The notes under the pieces were generated by a model. It worked only from the letters and a program-made list of their open reading frames with translations. It did not search any database and was not told the DNA's origin. A DNA stretch of 64,000 nucleotides, from positions 62,001-126,000 of the forward strand of contig NZ_VIQT01000009.1 in the NCBI RefSeq assembly GCF_010206195.1. Reading direction: 5' to 3'. Source of the stretch: Anaerotruncus colihominis (GTDB lineage Bacteria > Bacillota > Clostridia > Oscillospirales > Ruminococcaceae). Positions 46,168 to 53,964 of this stretch are shown here, in pieces (within the stretch, counting starts at the first letter, position 1; the number at the start of each line of letters is the position of its first letter). A program made the position numbers and the translations under genes.

Positions 46168-46743
46168 TTAAACCCCAAACATATGCTCTGTGAAAATTTT
46201 TAAACCGATACCGGCTAAGATCACGCCGCCGCAGATTTCAGCGCGCGTTCCGAGCAGCAGCCCAAACCGATGGCCGAGCATAGCCCCAACGATACAACAG
46301 GCGAAGGTGATCAGGCCGATAAAGGCGGCGGCGGTAATGATGCTGACCTGCATGACGGCGAACCCGACGCCGACGGCAAGCGCGTCTATACTGGTAGCGA
46401 CCGCCTGGAGCAGAAGGATACGCAGGGTAAAGGCTCCGGTTGCGCTGTCACAGCTTTCCGGATGGCGCAGTTCGCGCACGCCGTCGATGATCATTTTGCC
46501 GCCGATGATGCCAAGCAGAAACAGCGCAATCCAATGGTCGGCAAATCCGATCGCTTCGCTGAAGGTTCGCCCGGCAAAATATCCGATGATCGGCATAAGC
46601 ATCTGAAACAGGCCGAAGGAGGCCGCCGCTGCAAACGCCTGCCTTTGCCCAAATCCGCGGTAACACATGCCATTGGAAACGGAAACGGCAAATGCGTCCA
46701 TGGAAAGTCCCAGAGCGATCATAAAGAGTGTGAGAGTAGTCAT
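46168..46743 (-). CDS. mntP: Manganese efflux pump MntP
   Basis: Six-helix membrane exporter of Mn2+. The two internal repeats each carry the family aspartate: LGLSMDAFAVSVSNG and VATSIDALAVGVGF. 191 residues is standard. AAGGGG is present before the ATG. Many mntP genes have a yybP-ykoY manganese riboswitch; I do not see one in this leader. A promoter overlapped by a dyad is at 46812-46856. Confidence 0.95.
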   Translation of the reverse strand: MTTLTLFMIALGLSMDAFAVSVSNGMCYRGFGQRQAFAAAASFGLFQMLMPIIGYFAGRTFSEAIGFADHWIALFLLGIIGGKMIIDGVRELRHPESCDSATGAFTLRILLLQAVATSIDALAVGVGFAVMQVSIITAAAFIGLITFACCIVGAMLGHRFGLLLGTRAEICGGVILAGIGLKIFTEHMFGV

Positions 46744-46811
46744 GCGGTTAAAGACCCCTTTGTTTTATGATAGCCTTCCAGCCTTGCCTGCATTTCGGCG
46801 GGACGCTGCCA

Positions 46812-46856
46812 AGTATAACACTTTCATGGATATGGTGCAAGGCATCCCCATGAAAG
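46812..46856 (-). promoter_or_regulatory. mntP promoter with overlapping inverted repeat
   Basis: Minus strand TTGCAC (46840-46835), 17-base spacer, TATACT (46817-46812). The dyad CTTTCATGG / CCATGAAAG (46821-46829, 46848-46856) straddles the -35 box and could be an operator. Confidence 0.45.
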
Positions 46857-46893
46857 ATTTCCCGTTTTCCACCAGATATTGTCATGCTGGCAA

Positions 46894-46922
46894 TTGACTT
46901 TGCCCGGTAGGATGGTTATCAT
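46894..46922 (+). promoter_or_regulatory. Promoter of the phosphoglucomutase gene
   Basis: TTGACT (46894-46899), 17-base spacer, TATCAT (46917-46922), 65 bases before the start codon. Confidence 0.65.
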
Positions 46923-46986
46923 ATAAATATAGGAAATGGGAAGGGCTTATCTTTCATATCATCATTATGTTACAGGAGGGCGCAAT

Positions 46987-48696
46987 ATGAACCATATGAA
47001 GTTGTATGACCGTTGGCTGGCGCATTCGCTGGAGGACGCGGACCTGACCGCCGAGCTTGAGGCGATCAAGGGGAAGGACAATGAAATTTTTGACCGGTTT
47101 TACCGGGATCTGTCCTTTGGGACGGCCGGCCTGCGCGGCGTGCTTGGCGCGGGCACCAACCGAATGAATATTTATACAGTCCGTCGTGCGACACAGGGCT
47201 TGGCCAATTATCTCAATGCGCAGACAAAGCATCCAACCGTCGCCATTTCATACGACAGCCGCATCAAATCCGACCGCTTTTCAAAAGAAGCTGCGGGCGT
47301 GTTGGCTGCGAACGGGATTCACGTTCATATCTATCGTGAATTGATGCCTGTCCCGGCGCTGTCATTTGCCACGCGCGCGCTCAAATGCGACGCGGGCATT
47401 ATGGTCACGGCGTCGCATAACCCTGCAAAATATAACGGCTATAAAGTATATGGCTGCGATGGCTGCCAGATGACAGAAAACGCCGCAGACGCGGTGCTTG
47501 CGCAGATCAACAGCCTTGATCTGTTTGACGATATCCGGACGATGGATTTTGAGCAGGGAATCCGTGATGGAAAAATTGAATACATTGCGGAGAGGATCAT
47601 CGATCAATTTATTGAAAACGTCCTTTCTCAGCAGGTCAATCCGGGCGTCTGCGCAAAAGCCGGACTAAAGCTTGTGTATTCGCCGCTCAACGGCGCGGGA
47701 AATAAACCGGTGCGCCGCGTGCTGCGTGAAACCGGCGCGTCGGATGTCACGGTTGTGCCGGAGCAGGAGTATCCGGACGGTAATTTCCCGACCTGTCCGT
47801 TCCCGAATCCCGAGATCAAGGAGGCATTGGCAAAAGGGCTTGCGCTTGCGCGCGAGACCGGGGCGGACCTCATGCTTGCGACCGACCCGGACTGTGATCG
47901 TGTGGGGATCGCAGTGAAAGATGGCGGCGATTACAGGCTGTTGACCGGAAACCATGTCGGCGCGCTGTTGTTTGATTATATCTGCCGTAACCGCATCGAA
48001 AACGGCACAATGCCCAAGGATCCGATCGCGGTGACGACGATCGTTTCCACAAAGCTGACAAACGCCATTGGAAAAGCGTACGGCGTAGAAGTGATCAACG
48101 TGCTGACGGGCTTTAAGTATATTGGCGAACAGATCGCGATTGTGGAGGCCCAGGGCCATCCGGAACGGTTCATTTTCGGTTTTGAGGAGAGCTATGGATA
48201 TCTGAGCGGCACCTATGTGCGCGATAAGGACGCGGTTGTCGGCTCGATGTTGATTGTCGAGATGGCGTCCTGGTACAAGCAAAAGGGTATGACTTTGGTT
48301 GACGCGCTCAATGATCTGTATAAGCGGTTTGGACTTTATTGCGAGAGTGTTGCAAATTTCCAGTTTGAGGGTGCGGAAGGTATGAAGAAAATGGCTGCCA
48401 TCATGGATGGCCTGCGTGCCAATCCGCCCCGGCAGCTCGGCGGCAGTGATGTTGTTTCAACAAGCGATTATGAAGCGTCTACGGTCGTTTCGGCCGAAGG
48501 AACACATCCGATTTCACTGCCGAAATCAAATGTGCTTGAATATGCGCTCGCCAACGGCTGCACCGCGATTGTTCGCCCCTCCGGCACTGAACCTAAGATT
48601 AAGCTGTATCTTTCGGCGACCGGCAAGGATATGGAGGAAATTGATACGCGCGCTGCGGCCATCAGTACGGATGTCAAGAAAATCATGGGCGTTTGA
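46987..48696 (+). CDS. pgcA: Phospho-sugar mutase (phosphoglucomutase/phosphomannomutase)
   Basis: Interconverts glucose 1- and 6-phosphate (or mannose phosphates) for wall and storage sugars. Seen: active-site serine loop TASHNP (about residue 140), metal-binding DPDCDR (about 300), sugar loop GFEESYGYL and phosphate-binding RPSGTEPKIKLY near the C-terminus. 569 residues, the long alpha-PGM form common in Gram-positives. Start ATG 46987 with ACAGGAGGG; 46936 is an in-frame but site-less alternative. Confidence 0.96.
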   Translation: MNHMKLYDRWLAHSLEDADLTAELEAIKGKDNEIFDRFYRDLSFGTAGLRGVLGAGTNRMNIYTVRRATQGLANYLNAQTKHPTVAISYDSRIKSDRFSKEAAGVLAANGIHVHIYRELMPVPALSFATRALKCDAGIMVTASHNPAKYNGYKVYGCDGCQMTENAADAVLAQINSLDLFDDIRTMDFEQGIRDGKIEYIAERIIDQFIENVLSQQVNPGVCAKAGLKLVYSPLNGAGNKPVRRVLRETGASDVTVVPEQEYPDGNFPTCPFPNPEIKEALAKGLALARETGADLMLATDPDCDRVGIAVKDGGDYRLLTGNHVGALLFDYICRNRIENGTMPKDPIAVTTIVSTKLTNAIGKAYGVEVINVLTGFKYIGEQIAIVEAQGHPERFIFGFEESYGYLSGTYVRDKDAVVGSMLIVEMASWYKQKGMTLVDALNDLYKRFGLYCESVANFQFEGAEGMKKMAAIMDGLRANPPRQLGGSDVVSTSDYEASTVVSAEGTHPISLPKSNVLEYALANGCTAIVRPSGTEPKIKLYLSATGKDMEEIDTRAAAISTDVKKIMGV

Positions 48697-48768
48697 TGGA
48701 GCAAAAAGGATCGTTTTCCCTGTATCTTAAAAGAAAGATAAATGACAAAAAATAATTTTAAAAAAGCC

Positions 48769-48808
48769 TTGTAATTTGGGACGCGCTGTGGTAACATTTA
48801 AATGTTAC
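48769..48808 (+). promoter_or_regulatory. rpmE promoter with a perfect 18-bp palindromic operator
   Basis: TTGTAA (48769-48774), 17-base spacer, TAACAT (48792-48797). The -10 box lies inside GTAACATTTAAATGTTAC (48791-48808), a perfect palindrome. In Bacillus the zinc repressor Zur controls L31 genes from this position; whether this is a Zur box is not certain, as the sequence differs from the Bacillus consensus. Confidence 0.65.
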
Positions 48809-48850
48809 ATTTATGGTATCTAGAGCCGATACCAGAAAGAGGTGAAACAA

Positions 48851-49054
48851 ATGAAAGAGAGCATCCATCCCAAGTATGTGGATACGACGATCACATGCGC
48901 CTGCGGCGAAGTGATCCATACACGTTCGACAAAGGAAAACATCCGTGTTGAAATTTGTTCGAAATGTCATCCGTTCTTCACCGGCCGTCAGAAGCTGGTC
49001 GATTCCGGCGGGCGTGTCGACAGGTTCAAAAAGCGTTTCGGCATGGACAAGTAA
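48851..49054 (+). CDS. rpmE: 50S ribosomal protein bL31, zinc-binding type
   Basis: Large-subunit protein of 67 residues. Zinc ligands Cys16, Cys18, Cys37 and Cys40 are all present (CACGE, CSKCH), making this the C+ form that can act as a zinc store. Start ATG 48851, eight bases after GAGGTG; a GTG nine bases earlier overlaps that site. A strong hairpin follows the gene. Confidence 0.97.
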   Translation: MKESIHPKYVDTTITCACGEVIHTRSTKENIRVEICSKCHPFFTGRQKLVDSGGRVDRFKKRFGMDK

Positions 49055-49070
49055 GATTCCTGCGCAAAGC

Positions 49071-49104
49071 ACGCAGCCGCGGTTTGGCCACGGCTGCGTT
49101 TTTT
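49071..49104 (+). terminator. Terminator of rpmE
   Basis: ACGCAGCCG / CGGCTGCGT (49071-49079, 49091-49099) followed by TTTTTT, 16 bases after the stop codon. Confidence 0.85.
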
Positions 49105-49131
49105 GATGTTTGGGGAAGGGGGATGGATTGC

Positions 49132-50016
49132 ATGGGTAAACGCCGCCTCGATTTTGTGATCCCACCCGAATATAATGGCCGCAAGGTTGTCCACTTTTTG
49201 CGCGGACCTGCGCAATGTTCTTATACGTTGGTGCGGTCGCTCAAAACGCTTGAAGACGGCATTCTGCTCAACGGGGCACACATCCGTACAATCGACCGGC
49301 TGCATACCGGCGACCGCCTTTCCATTACGATCTGTGACGCTCCGCAGGTATTCGAGCCTTGCGAAACGCCCGTTGAAATCCTGTATGAGGACAGCGACGT
49401 GATCGTATATAATAAACCCGCGGCTATGGCCTGTCATCCGGTGCGCGGCCTGCGTCAGGGGACGCTGGCCAATGTGTTTGCGCGCGACTGTGCCGCACGT
49501 GGAGAGAACTGCGCCTGCCGGCTTGTGGGACGGCTTGACTGTGATACAAGCGGGGCGGTTGTGATTGCAAAGAATGCACATGCGGCAGCAGTGCTTACAG
49601 GACATATTGAGAAACAATATATCGCGCTTGTAACTGGGGCGCCGAATCCAATATGTGGTGTGATTGATGCGCCGATCGGACAGCCTGACCGAATGAATCC
49701 GCGGCGCACGGTTACAGCGGACGGAAAGCCGGCTGTTACAGAGTATGAGACACAGATACGCTGCGGGGAATACAGTGTTGTACGCTGTGTGCTGCGAACG
49801 GGACGGACGCATCAGATTCGTGTACATATGTCGTCAATCGGATGTCCGCTGCTGGGCGATGCGCTTTATGGCGGTGAGACGGAGCGGATAGAGCGCCAGG
49901 CGCTGCATTGTATGCAGGCGTCTTTTATCCATCCGGTAGATAAGCGGCTTTGTATTGTGCGCGCTCCTATTCCGAAAGATATGCAAAAGTTGATGCCGCG
50001 AAATCAGCAAACATAG
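49132..50016 (+). CDS. RluA-family pseudouridine synthase
   Basis: Second RluA-type enzyme in the window. 294 residues from ATG 49132 (AAGGGGG nine bases ahead; the ATG at 49123 is too close to that site). A degenerate S4-like N-terminus (LDFVIPPEYNGRKVVHFLRG) is followed by the synthase core with catalytic Asp in GRLDCDTSGAVVIAK and GRTHQIRVHMSSIGCPLLGDALYG. Target uridine (rRNA or tRNA) unknown. Confidence 0.93.
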   Translation: MGKRRLDFVIPPEYNGRKVVHFLRGPAQCSYTLVRSLKTLEDGILLNGAHIRTIDRLHTGDRLSITICDAPQVFEPCETPVEILYEDSDVIVYNKPAAMACHPVRGLRQGTLANVFARDCAARGENCACRLVGRLDCDTSGAVVIAKNAHAAAVLTGHIEKQYIALVTGAPNPICGVIDAPIGQPDRMNPRRTVTADGKPAVTEYETQIRCGEYSVVRCVLRTGRTHQIRVHMSSIGCPLLGDALYGGETERIERQALHCMQASFIHPVDKRLCIVRAPIPKDMQKLMPRNQQT

Positions 50017-50065
50017 TGAATCTGCATAAAATTAGATATATATGAATATTTTTTGACGAAAACGC

Positions 50066-50121
50066 TTGCAATAAGCAATCACGTATGTATAATTATAAAT
50101 TAATATACAAACATCATACGT
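50066..50121 (+). promoter_or_regulatory. Promoter of the amino-acid ABC operon with a flanking inverted repeat
   Basis: TTGCAA (50066-50071), 16-base spacer, perfect TATAAT (50088-50093). ACGTATG (50081-50087) and CATACGT (50115-50121) form an inverted repeat around the -10 box and start site, a possible operator. Confidence 0.55.
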
Positions 50122-50167
50122 TTGTAGCATATGGCCGGCAAGCCGGTCTGATTGGGAGGAAATAAAA

Positions 50168-51034
50168 ATGAAAAAGATATTGTCAATTATTCTTGCGGTG
50201 ATGATGGCCGCGTCATTGGCCGCCTGCGGCTCTTCCGGCGGCGCCAGTTCCAGCCAGCCGGCGGCGCCCGCGCCATCCGCCGCTGGTTCCACAGCCGCAA
50301 ATTCAGAGCCTGCTTCCGCCCCGGCGGAGGGTGCAATTACGTCTGCCGCTGATTTGGCCGGCAAGAAGATCGGCGTACAGGCTGGAACCACCGGAGAGGT
50401 ATATGTGCAGGAAAATGTAGCGGACGCCCAGCTTGGCAGCTATAAATCTGGAATGGACGCCGCGCTCGACCTGAAAAACGGCAAGATTGATGCCGTTGTG
50501 CTCGACGAGCTGCCGGCAGAATCGATTGTTGCACAGAACGACGATCTGATGATCCTCGATGCGGATCTTGCAACTGAGGAGTATGCGATTGCCGTTAAAA
50601 AAGGAAATACGGAACTGCTTGAAGCGATCAATGCCACGATCGCGCGTATGCAGGGGGACGGCACATATGAGTCTCTTGTGAACGCCTTTATGCCGGCAGG
50701 CGGCGACAGCGAGATCAAGATTCCCGATGCGGTCGGGACCGAAGGCGGCAAGACGATCAAGATGGGTACAAACGCCGCTTTCAAGCCGTTTGAATATGTC
50801 GAGGGTACGGAGGTCGTCGGTTTTGACATTTCCATGGCGCAGCAGATCGCGCAGGACATGGGCGCCAAGCTCCAGGTCGAGGATATGGCGTTTGACAGCC
50901 TGATTTCTGCGCTTGACGCAGGTGCGATTGATTTTATTGCGGCAGGTATGACGGCTACCGAGGAGCGCCGCCAGAGTGTCGATTTCTCCGACCCGTATTA
51001 TTCTTCCAAGCAGGTTATCATTCTCAAGAAGTAA
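50168..51034 (+). CDS. Amino-acid ABC transporter substrate-binding lipoprotein with circularly permuted domain order
   Basis: Extracytoplasmic receptor of an amino-acid importer. Signal peptide with lipobox LAAC (Cys20) and a Ser/Ala/Pro linker to residue 55. Normal family-3 binding proteins start with a segment like KMGTNAAFPPFEY, reach VDFSDPYY, then cross to ITSVEDLKGKKIGVQ and end at GTY....NKYF. Here ITSAADLAGKKIGVQAGTTG comes first (57-76), the normal C-terminal end GTYESLVNAF follows (165-174), then a short linker, and the normal N-terminal lobe KTIKMGTNAAFKPFEYVEG comes last (195-213), ending after VDFSDPYY (271-278) at VIILKK and stop. All parts of the fold are present once, total length is normal, so this is a permutation and not a truncation. 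AGGAGG is nine bases upstream. Permease and ATPase genes follow. Confidence 0.93.
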   Translation: MKKILSIILAVMMAASLAACGSSGGASSSQPAAPAPSAAGSTAANSEPASAPAEGAITSAADLAGKKIGVQAGTTGEVYVQENVADAQLGSYKSGMDAALDLKNGKIDAVVLDELPAESIVAQNDDLMILDADLATEEYAIAVKKGNTELLEAINATIARMQGDGTYESLVNAFMPAGGDSEIKIPDAVGTEGGKTIKMGTNAAFKPFEYVEGTEVVGFDISMAQQIAQDMGAKLQVEDMAFDSLISALDAGAIDFIAAGMTATEERRQSVDFSDPYYSSKQVIILKK

Positions 51035-51102
51035 ATATACAAGAAAAGTTGCGGGCGGGGCGGCAGCTCCGCCCCGCTTAATATCCGGAGGGTCGTACAG
51101 CT

Positions 51103-51768
51103 ATGGATGCACTCTATCAAAACCTGATCGCGTCAGACCGCTGGAAACTGATTTTAAGCGGACTTGGTACTACAATCTGTATCGCGCTCGGCGCGATTGT
51201 CATCGGGACGCTCATCGGCGCTGTCCTCGCGCTGATGCGCATTTCGCGCAGTAGGCTCCTGCGGGGGATCGCTACGCTGTATATCACGGTGGTCCGCGGC
51301 ATCCCGATGGTAACGCAGCTCATGATTTTTTACTTTATCTTTTTTGCTCCAACAAATGTTCCAAAGCTGGTGGTTGCAATTATCAGCTTTGGCGTGAATT
51401 CAGGCGCTTACTGCGCCGAAATTTTCCGTTCGGGCATTCAGGGCGTGCCGGTTGGCCAGGTGGAGGCGGGGCGGTCGCTTGGCCTGAGCGGCGCGCAGAC
51501 CATGAAGCTGATTATTTTGCCGCAGGCGTTCAAAGCGGTTCTGCCTACTTATACAAATGAATTTGTCGTATTGATCAAGGAGACTGCCGTCGCCAGTTAT
51601 ATCGCGCTGGTCGATTTGACAAAGGCGACCGACCAGATCCGCAATGCAACTTTTAACGCATGGATTCCGTTGCTTACCGCCGCTGTGATTTATCTGTGCA
51701 TGACGCTGGGGCTTTCGGCCCTGTTCACACAGCTTGAAAGGAGGATGGCGCGCAGTGATCGAGGTTAA
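51103..51768 (+). CDS. Amino-acid ABC transporter permease (HisM/GlnP family)
   Basis: Membrane channel subunit; 221 residues with five hydrophobic segments and the EAA loop [48 protein letters not shown] is typical of polar amino-acid permeases. Probably a homodimer, as no second permease gene is present. It overlaps the ATPase gene by 14 bases. Confidence 0.95.
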   Translation: MDALYQNLIASDRWKLILSGLGTTICIALGAIVIGTLIGAVLALMRISRSRLLRGIATLYITVVRGIPMVTQLMIFYFIFFAPTNVPKLVVAIISFGVNSGAYCAEIFRSGIQGVPVGQVEAGRSLGLSGAQTMKLIILPQAFKAVLPTYTNEFVVLIKETAVASYIALVDLTKATDQIRNATFNAWIPLLTAAVIYLCMTLGLSALFTQLERRMARSDRG

Positions 51769-52477
51769 AAATCTGCAAAAATCCTTCAAGGGCGTCGAAG
51801 TGCTCAAAGGCATCAATGAGACGATTGAGAAAGGCGAGAAAGTAGTGATTGTCGGACCGTCAGGCTCCGGAAAATCGACGTTTCTGCGCTGCCTCAACCG
51901 TCTTGAGGAACCAACCAATGGAGAAATCTGGTTTGAAGGAAGCAATATCTGTGATAAAAAGTGCGATATCAATCGGCTGCGCCGCAAGATGGGAATGGTG
52001 TTCCAGCAATTTAACCTGTTTGCGCACCTGTCTGTGCGTGAAAATATCACGCTCGCGCCCGTCCGGCTCAAAATGATGACGCAGGAGGAAGCCGATAAAC
52101 GCGCGGCAGGGTTGCTGGAGCGCATCGGTTTGGCGGACAAGGCGGACGCTTATCCGTCGCAGCTGTCCGGCGGCCAGCAGCAGCGCATTGCGATTGTACG
52201 CGCGCTGGCGATGAATCCAGATGTAATGCTATTTGACGAGCCAACCTCTGCGCTTGATCCGGAGATGGTCGGCGAGGTGCTTGAACTGATGCGTCAGCTT
52301 GCGCGCGAGGGCATGACAATGGTCGTGGTAACGCACGAGATGGGTTTTGCGCGCGAGGTTGCGACGCGTGTTCTCTTTATGGACGAGGGGCGTATTGTTG
52401 AACAGGCTCCTCCGGAAACATTCTTTACGCGTCCTGAAAATCCGCGCCTAAAGGATTTCCTGTCAAAGGTGCTGTGA
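51755..52477 (+). CDS. Amino-acid ABC transporter ATP-binding protein
   Basis: Drives the importer encoded by the two genes before it. Walker [11 protein letters not shown] loop QFNLF, signature LSGGQQQR, Walker B VMLFDEPT and the switch His in THEMGFA, all typical of GlnQ/HisP. 240 residues from GTG 51755, ten bases after GGAGG; a start at 51734 would coincide with that site. Confidence 0.96.
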   Translation: MIEVKNLQKSFKGVEVLKGINETIEKGEKVVIVGPSGSGKSTFLRCLNRLEEPTNGEIWFEGSNICDKKCDINRLRRKMGMVFQQFNLFAHLSVRENITLAPVRLKMMTQEEADKRAAGLLERIGLADKADAYPSQLSGGQQQRIAIVRALAMNPDVMLFDEPTSALDPEMVGEVLELMRQLAREGMTMVVVTHEMGFAREVATRVLFMDEGRIVEQAPPETFFTRPENPRLKDFLSKVL

Positions 52478-52500
52478 CTTGACGGCGCAGCGCTTTTTTT
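52466..52500 (+). terminator. Terminator of the amino-acid ABC operon
   Basis: GTGCTGTG pairs with CGCAGCGC (two G-U pairs), extended by AA/TT, followed by seven T; the stem overlaps the ATPase stop codon. Confidence 0.7.
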
Positions 52501-52531
52501 GGTATAGTTTTCTTTAATGGCGCGGATCAAT

Positions 52532-52572
52532 TAAGCGGCGGAGCGCACCAGGGTGCACTCTGCCGCTTTTAC
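52532..52572 (+). terminator. Hairpin upstream of the YmdB gene
   Basis: AAGCGGC-GGAGCGCA / TGCACTC-TGCCGCTT (52533-52562 region) followed by TTTT. It probably backs up the previous terminator. Confidence 0.6.
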
Positions 52573-52639
52573 ATATTTATGCGGTGCGAAAGCTCTGCTT
52601 CGGGCACAGCGCCGCCGGCCTTTAAAGTCAGGAGGATAC

Positions 52640-53413
52640 ATGAACATACTTTTTTTCGGAGATGTGGTTGGACAGTCCGGCTGTGACAAGCTGCGGCGCG
52701 AACTGCCGCGCCTGCGCCGTGCATATGACGCGGGCGTTATCATCGCAAACGGCGAGAATTCGGCTGAAGGCAATGGGATCACGCCGCACAGCGCGCAGCA
52801 TCTTTTTGACAGTGGCGTTGATGTGATTACAACCGGCAATCATGTTCTGCGCCGCCGCGAAATTTATCCAAAGCTCGACGAGCAAAACGGAATTGTACGG
52901 CCGGCAAATTACCACCCCTGCGCGCCGGGCGCGGGCTGGTACCTTTATGATAGACCGGCGTTCCCGCTTGCGATTATCAACCTTCAGGGGCGCGTCTATA
53001 TGGAACCACCGCTGACCAGTCCGTTTGATGCGGCCGACGCATTGCTTGCAGAGATCAGATGCCCGAATATTGTTGTTGATTTTCATGCAGAGGCGACTGC
53101 GGAAAAGCTTGCGCTTGCACATTACCTTGACGGGCGCGTTTCAGCGGTGCTTGGCACGCATACGCATGTGACAACGGCCGATGAACGTCTGCTGCCAAAC
53201 GGCACGGCATATATCACGGATGTCGGCATGTGCGGCGGCCGGAATTCGATTCTTGGCGTTGAAAAAAGCCGTGCGATTGAAAAGCTGCGCACAGGGCTGC
53301 CGCATCGGTTTGCCAACGATCCGGAGGAGGTTGAATTGCACGGCGTACTGCTGACATTCGAGGGTGCACAGGGGCGCGTTGTGTGCATTGAGCGAATATT
53401 TGTGCCGGCCTGA
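52640..53413 (+). CDS. YmdB-family metallophosphoesterase
   Basis: Di-iron phosphodiesterase; Bacillus YmdB hydrolyses 2',3'-cyclic nucleotides and affects biofilm and RNA turnover. Metal-ligand motifs are complete: FGDVVGQSG (Asp8), NGENSAEG, TTGNHVL, DFHAEATAEK and GTHTHVTTADE. 257 residues from ATG 52640 (AGGAGG five bases ahead). Confidence 0.95.
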   Translation: MNILFFGDVVGQSGCDKLRRELPRLRRAYDAGVIIANGENSAEGNGITPHSAQHLFDSGVDVITTGNHVLRRREIYPKLDEQNGIVRPANYHPCAPGAGWYLYDRPAFPLAIINLQGRVYMEPPLTSPFDAADALLAEIRCPNIVVDFHAEATAEKLALAHYLDGRVSAVLGTHTHVTTADERLLPNGTAYITDVGMCGGRNSILGVEKSRAIEKLRTGLPHRFANDPEEVELHGVLLTFEGAQGRVVCIERIFVPA

Positions 53414-53517
53414 AGTCCGTTTGCGGAAAAGGATGCCTCCTAAAAACAGAATCCGGCCGGCTGCCGGAGCAGTTTTTTTGACAGACATACAACTGCGTAT
53501 AATGTTCTAAACTTCCG

Positions 53518-53546
53518 TTGAAATATATGGCCGTATGGGGTATAAT
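53518..53546 (+). promoter_or_regulatory. Strong promoter of the hairpin-rich leader
   Basis: TTGAAA (53518-53523), 17-base spacer, perfect TATAAT (53541-53546). Expected start near 53553, about 410 bases before the next start codon. Confidence 0.65.
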
Positions 53547-53552
53547 GAATAT

Positions 53553-53950
53553 GGACAGGGTAAACAGCTTGCCGTTTGCAGTTGCTATCCGTCGGCAGCC
53601 CGCAGCTTTGAGCGGACTGCGCATGTTACACCACAGCCAAAACCGGCTCTGCTGGTTTAGCTGCCGCAAAGCGGCAGGCAAGCTTGAAAGAACTTGCTGT
53701 TATGATACCGGGTTATGCCCAACGGCTCGCCGCTTACGCGGCAACCGCCTTTTGATGGGCAATGATACCATGTCGCTTCGCGGACATGGACATGGTATAC
53801 TACTATTATCTGTGAAACAGATTTGACAGCCTGCCTGCGGGACGGCGGAGAATACCAGGGTTGGACTTACGTGCAATCGTCCTGGCTGGAAGGTTATGCT
53901 CGTTACAGCCGCATAAAAATCGTGTAAAAATTGTGATCACAGTTTAGTTT
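53553..53950 (+). ncRNA. Hairpin-rich transcribed region: long leader or separate RNA
   Basis: No gene is convincing in the 551 bases between the YmdB and binding-protein genes. Many paired segments follow a good promoter: AGCTTGCC (53572-53579) with GGCAAGCT near 53690; GCTGCCGC-AAA-GCGGCAGG near 53660-53682; GCCGC-TTAC-GCGGC near 53730-53745; TGCCCA with TGGGCA around them; CCATGTC-GCTTCGCG-GACATGG near 53768-53790; and TGATACC twice. It fits no RNA family I know (not 6S, RNase P, SRP, tmRNA, T-box). Confidence 0.4.
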
Positions 53951-53964
53951 GATGGGAGAATGCG

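Noticed and set aside
46744-46986. A yybP-ykoY manganese riboswitch upstream of mntP
   Set aside because: The expected GGGGAGTA and paired-loop pattern is not present; only a promoter and a dyad are seen.
49123-49131. ATG at 49123 as the start of the RluA-family gene
   Set aside because: It sits only two or three bases after the GGGAAGGGGG site; ATG 49132 has proper spacing.
53518-53826. A 102-codon plus-strand ORF (TTG start) in the hairpin-rich region
   Set aside because: Its start codon is the -35 box of a strong promoter, it has no ribosome site, and its basic, cysteine-rich translation arises from hairpin repeats.
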